DNA of 64,000 nt from the NCBI GenBank assembly GCA_963971225.1, contig CAXARI010000005.1, positions 124,001-188,000 on the forward strand. The letters run 5' to 3'. Origin of the DNA: Melieria omissa. Taxonomy: Eukaryota; Arthropoda; Insecta; Diptera; Ulidiidae. The notes under the pieces were generated by a model that worked only from the letters and a program-made list of their open reading frames with translations, searched no databases and was not told the DNA's origin. Shown piece by piece: positions 6,880 to 64,000 of this stretch (position 1 is its first letter; each line of letters begins with the position of its first letter). Position numbers and translations under genes: made by a program.

Positions 6880-8400
6880 ATGGAACAATTTTTAGCAAGT
6901 AAGAATAAAATAGATACAACATGTTTCAGAATGATTACGATGGCTATGACGACGGTACGCGGCCTACACGTGTTCGAGTATAAGTCTCCAATCGTCACCA
7001 TGAAGGAGGGCAACGCTCGGATTCTGAATGGGAATTTCAACCTGGTACACGTCATGAACATACAACAATACGAAGAGTTGGTGGGAGAAATAAAAGAAGC
7101 TGTCAAAGATGTTGAAGTGACCGAAAGGAAGGACATCATTCTCTTCTACGTCAACGAGGTAGAAAAGGGGCTACGTGAGCTAAGGGGAAAGAAGCAAAGA
7201 TCGGGGCGTTCCATCAGCTGGATAGGATCCGCCTGGAAATGGGTCTCCGGCTCCCCGGACGCCACTGATTGGGACAAAATCCTTAAGAGCGAGGAAGAAA
7301 TAGTTGAAAATAATAACCAGCAATACAAAATTAACAAAAGACTCTTTAACGTCACTAACCAAGCAATAGAAAAGTACAACCAGCTAGCCAATCTGTTTTA
7401 CAATGACATCAGCGGCAAAGCTTCGGAAAGGTTCGAGCAGATCCTGCTGGAAAAAACCAAGATCGTAAAAGAAAAGGTACACGAAATAGTCCGAGCATGC
7501 CAGATGGCAAGGAAAGGCATCGTCAACACCAACCTACTGGACGATGAGGAAATCAATGCGGTTTTGTCTGAAATTGAGACCTTGCCCTACGACAACGAAA
7601 TAGAAGCCCTGGAGTACGCAACACCTTCAATCCTCGTAAAACCATCGACGCTGCTATATGTAATATCCTTGCCGAAAGTACACACCGATTCGTACAATCA
7701 CCTGTTAATACGTCCAGCGGCAATAAATGGGAAACAGGTCGACATTTATTATACAGAAATGGTTGTTAATCAGAAAGAATCGTTCGCAATCTCTGGTCAA
7801 TGTATGCGGATGAGAAACACAACCATATGCAACCAATCCGCACTCGTCAAACTGGCTGACGACGATTGCGTGTCAAACCTCCTGAGGGGAGAAGACGCTG
7901 AATGCTCCCTTAGGTCAAACACCGAAGAAATTGTAGAACTAATAAAGGAAGACACACTGTTTCTCAGCAACTTTTTTGGCCCCGTCACGTCGGGAAACTA
8001 CTCGAGAAATCTTAATGGAACCTACATCATCCAGATCCAGAACGAGTCGGTGCTAATAAAGGACAAGCTCTTTTCAACCCGATCGTATGTGAAAACTCAA
8101 ATAATGCCCCCGATCCTCTCAAATATCACGAAAAGTATCCCCAAGATAGACGTAAGCTATTTGCACCAGCTAAGCCTGAAGAACATCGACAGACTCCAAG
8201 ATCTGCAGGTTAAATCAAATGTTTCATTAGCCACCGACATAATTATCGTCACTATAATAATTCTTTGCTCGCTGATAATATGGAAATATCTTACGAGGAA
8301 TCTCAACATCCCTCGCATATACCCCATAATCGAGCACACGGCATCCCCCGCTAAACCACCACGCCTAACATCACTTAATCTGCGGGACGCAGATATTTGA
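6880..8400 (+). CDS. env: Env glycoprotein, baculovirus F-like, 506 aa
   Basis: Probable class I envelope fusion glycoprotein of the Baculo_F/errantivirus Env family, acting at cell or particle membranes. The ATG at 6880 directly follows an in-frame TGA (6877-6879), so the frame cannot extend upstream without splicing; Met18 at 6931 after a splice-like TTTCAG is an alternative start. Basic residues KKQRSGR at 104-110 fit a furin-type cleavage region (R107-S-G-R110). They are followed by ISWIGSAWKW and a PDATDWD motif, the typical position of the fusion region. Sequons include NVT, NTT, NYS, NGT, NES, NIT and NVS. A single membrane anchor spans about 453-468 (IIIVTIIILCSLIIW), leaving a cytoplasmic tail of about 38 residues. 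The N-terminus has no strong hydrophobic signal peptide. The stop TGA overlaps the polypurine tract. No internal stop is seen. Confidence 0.9.
   Translation: MEQFLASKNKIDTTCFRMITMAMTTVRGLHVFEYKSPIVTMKEGNARILNGNFNLVHVMNIQQYEELVGEIKEAVKDVEVTERKDIILFYVNEVEKGLRELRGKKQRSGRSISWIGSAWKWVSGSPDATDWDKILKSEEEIVENNNQQYKINKRLFNVTNQAIEKYNQLANLFYNDISGKASERFEQILLEKTKIVKEKVHEIVRACQMARKGIVNTNLLDDEEINAVLSEIETLPYDNEIEALEYATPSILVKPSTLLYVISLPKVHTDSYNHLLIRPAAINGKQVDIYYTEMVVNQKESFAISGQCMRMRNTTICNQSALVKLADDDCVSNLLRGEDAECSLRSNTEEIVELIKEDTLFLSNFFGPVTSGNYSRNLNGTYIIQIQNESVLIKDKLFSTRSYVKTQIMPPILSNITKSIPKIDVSYLHQLSLKNIDRLQDLQVKSNVSLATDIIIVTIIILCSLIIWKYLTRNLNIPRIYPIIEHTASPAKPPRLTSLNLRDADI
6921..6933 (+). promoter_or_regulatory. 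Candidate env 3' splice site TTTCAG/A
   Basis: ATGTTTCAG ends at 6929 and is followed one base later by ATG (6931-6933) in the env frame. Errantivirus env is known to be made from a spliced subgenomic RNA. The pyrimidine tract is short, and the donor was not identified. Confidence 0.4.
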
Positions 8401-8409
8401 AGGGGGAGG
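8399..8409 (+). other. Polypurine tract
   Basis: GAAGGGGGAGG lies directly before the 3' LTR start AGTTAA. It overlaps the last two bases of the env stop codon. It would prime plus-strand DNA synthesis. Confidence 0.9.
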
Positions 8410-8633
8410 AGTTAACACAACCGGTGCACCCGTTACGACACGCATCACGCGGCACTGCAACGTGTGTAGTTTCCCACCAACTCGGAATGCAATCGAAGCA
8501 CCGTGTAACCCGAAACTCCTTGCGTTGCCCAATTCTGCTGACTCCACTTCTACCGGCGGCGGTGCCGCGGCTGAGTCAACATTTACCAGCAGCAATGCGG
8601 AGGTTTAGTTTAAGCTGTTAATTAGAATAAGTT

Positions 8634-8639
8634 TCAGTT
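8634..8639 (+). promoter_or_regulatory. Initiator-like TCAGTT in 3' LTR
   Basis: TCAGTT fits the insect initiator consensus and lies 21 nt before AATAAA, compatible with a TATA-less errantivirus promoter. The 5' LTR copy is changed at this point. Prediction only. Confidence 0.4.
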
Positions 8640-8698
8640 GATTTTTGGGAGCGGAACTGAATAAACGGTGTAAAAGTAAGATTGGAGTTTTATTTGCT

Positions 8699-8733
8699 AG
8701 CGCGAGGAGCTCCCCGAGGGAGTTCCTCGCGCT
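8699..8733 (+). other. LTR inverted repeat / RNA hairpin (3' copy)
   Basis: Same 10-bp perfect stem as at 93-127, unchanged between the two LTRs despite mutations elsewhere. Confidence 0.85.
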
Positions 8734-8769
8734 CATTTTTTTTGGCGGCCACCTGGCGGCGACCTTAAC

Positions 8770-8911
<142 letters not shown>

Positions 8912-9046
8912 CTACACTATTATATAAAAGGAAGTGTGACGTTTTTTGAGCCACAATCAGGCAAAAACCACTGAACCGATTTAGATGAAATAAGGACCAA
9001 ACATTTTTTTATCTGTGGAAATGGTACATAGGCTATATGAGAATGA

Positions 9047-9667
9047 AAACGCCCCCTTCTTACGCCCACTATGGTAACAAAACTCATCAATGGTATGCTT
9101 TTGTAAGGCAATATGGGTATCAAACGATTCAGCGTATCATTGTAGCAAACATAGGCTATAATATAATCGGCCACGCCCACTTTCCGTGCCCTCTAAACTA
9201 ACAAAACGAAGCTACGGTACATGTCGGTAAATCAGTATTAATATCGAATGATACCGTGCTTCGTTGATGTTAACATAGGATATATAAAATTGACCACGCC
9301 CTCCCGATATGCCTTTTCGCCACGCCCACTATAATAACAAATCAGCCATGGTATATTTGTCATAGCAATATGGGTATCAAACGATTCAGCAGTTTATTGC
9401 GGCAAACATAGGCTATAATATAATCGGTCGCGCCCACTTCCCGCGCCCACTAAACTAACAAAACAAAACTACGGTACATGTCTGAAAATTAATGTTGATA
9501 TAAAATGATTCTGTGTTTCATAGCGGTAAACATAAGCTATATAAGGTTGACCACGCCCACCTTTTACGCCTTCCTGCAATTTCCATGACGACAGAAATTA
9601 ACTGTGCTATAATTGTGCAAAACAATATGGATATAAAACAAATTTTGCGAGTCATTGCAGCAAATAT
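9047..9667. repeat. Left-half sub-repeats of the module (five, CCACGCCC forward)
   Basis: Sub-units start at about 9047, 9171, 9294, 9428 and 9551, mostly with a CCACGCCCAC-like box. Units 1 and 3 share CAATATGGGTATCAAACGAT and GGCTATAATATAATCGG. Units 2 and 4 share CTAAACTAACAAAAC and CTACGGTACATGTC. The structure is therefore a dimer of about 250 bp repeated twice plus one diverged unit. The same holds in every module. Confidence 0.85.
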
Positions 9668-9745
9668 CTTTATGTTGTAAATCAAAATTAATGTATATTT
9701 GTTTGTTGGTCCCACGGCATTAAAACTCAAAAACTAGACAGCCGA

Positions 9746-10510
9746 TTAGCTGAATTTTCGAACAGCATTAGAATTTGGTGCGGGTCCACCGTTTAGATGT
9801 TCCGTTTTACTGGTAAAATTTGATGAGCGTTGGACAAGAGGCGTGGCACTTTTTAAATGCCGGTGTAACTTTGAAACTATAGCGTTCTCATTAATGACAC
9901 TCGGTACAAACGTACAATTTAGTTGTGTTTTTCCATATGGGGAATAGGGTGGGGTTTTGACAAGGGGGCGTGGCACCGCCCATACAACTTAAAATTTCAA
10001 TATGGAATATCTTCGGAATGAAAAATCGGGCAGCATTAAAATTTGGTGCGGGGTCACCGTTTAGATGTGCCGTTTCACTGGTAAAACTTTGCGAGCGTTG
10101 GACAAGGGGCGTGGCACTTTTTAAGCAACTCAAATGTTTCGAATAACTGTGGAACTACAAATCAAACATCAAAGATTTACGATTTAGATGTGCACTTCGA
10201 CATGGGGAATGGGTTGGGTATTGGACGAGGGCATGGCACCGCCCATAGAACCCAAATTTTTATTGTGGAATAGCTTCGGAACAATAAATTGGAAAGCTTT
10301 GAAGTTTTGTATATCATCGTCCCATAGATGTGTTATTCTACTGACAAAATATTATAGGCGTTAAACAAGGGGCGCGGCATATTTTTTGTGACTGAAATTT
10401 TCCGCGTAACTGTCGAACAGAAAGTCGCATATTAATGAAACCAGGTCACACCCGTCGGCTGGAGGAATGGATTGGGCGTTACATAAAAAAGCGTGGCATC
10501 GCCCATAGAG
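9746..10510. repeat. Right-half sub-repeats of the module (six, GGGCGTGGC forward)
   Basis: GGCGTGGC-like boxes lie near 9839, 9964, 10105, 10228, 10371 and 10491, at alternating spacings of about 125/141/123/143/120. Units 1 and 3 share TTTGGTGCGG...CACCGTTTAGATGT and GAGCGTTGGACAAG. Units 2, 4 and 6 share GGCA(C/T)CGCCCATA. This is a dimer of about 265 bp in three copies, with boxes opposite in orientation to the left half. Confidence 0.85.
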
Positions 10511-10583
10511 TATAGTATGAAGAAACTTGATTTATTGGGCCCATTGACTTCAAGCTTGCGTGCAAAGCTGCAGGGCCCTACTA

Positions 10584-64000
<53,417 letters not shown>

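Overview
This is eukaryotic, insect-type DNA, most likely from a drosophilid. Two things point that way. The left end carries a three-gene (gag, pol, env) LTR retrotransposon of the errantivirus (gypsy) type. The rest is a very pure, AT-rich tandem array whose modules are full of the GCCACGCCC-type GC box that is frequent in fly intergenic DNA. No bacterial features, tRNA, rRNA or host protein-coding genes were found.

Region 1 (1-8770) is one errantivirus-like provirus in + orientation. Its parts are: a 5' LTR cut by the window edge (1-163); a tRNA-Lys-type primer site (163-180); a 1.28-kb leader with five structured hairpins (180-442) and seven 49-bp repeats (about 1072-1409); gag (1440-2732); pol in the -1 frame (open 2651-6136, probably entered by frameshift at 2693-2699); an A-rich spacer with two A-tracts over 30 nt (6137-6879); env (6880-8400); a polypurine tract (8399-8409); and a complete 361-bp 3' LTR (8410-8770). 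Gag would form the particle. Pol supplies protease, reverse transcriptase, RNase H and integrase. Env is a membrane-anchored, baculovirus-F-like glycoprotein that would need a spliced mRNA. All three frames are uninterrupted, although the two LTRs differ by several changes.

Region 2 (8771-64000, continuing off the right edge) is a composite macrosatellite. It has 20 copies of a roughly 1,674-bp module, separated by essentially pure (TTA)n tracts of 133 to 625 triplets. The first and last tracts are bounded by the LTR and by the window edge. Modules total about 33.4 kb and TTA tracts about 21.8 kb. Seven variable sites and four indels sort the modules into related groups, consistent with unequal exchange. 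The provirus lies inside the leftmost TTA tract. Each module is built from alternating 120-143-bp sub-repeats with GC boxes pointing one way in the left half and the other way in the right half. No gene is supported in this region: the long Tyr, Ile, Leu or Asn reading frames are translations of the triplet.

The strongest candidates for something undescribed are the TTA/module macrosatellite, the covarying UACG-loop hairpin series in the provirus leader, and the 49-bp repeat block at the position where gypsy carries its insulator.
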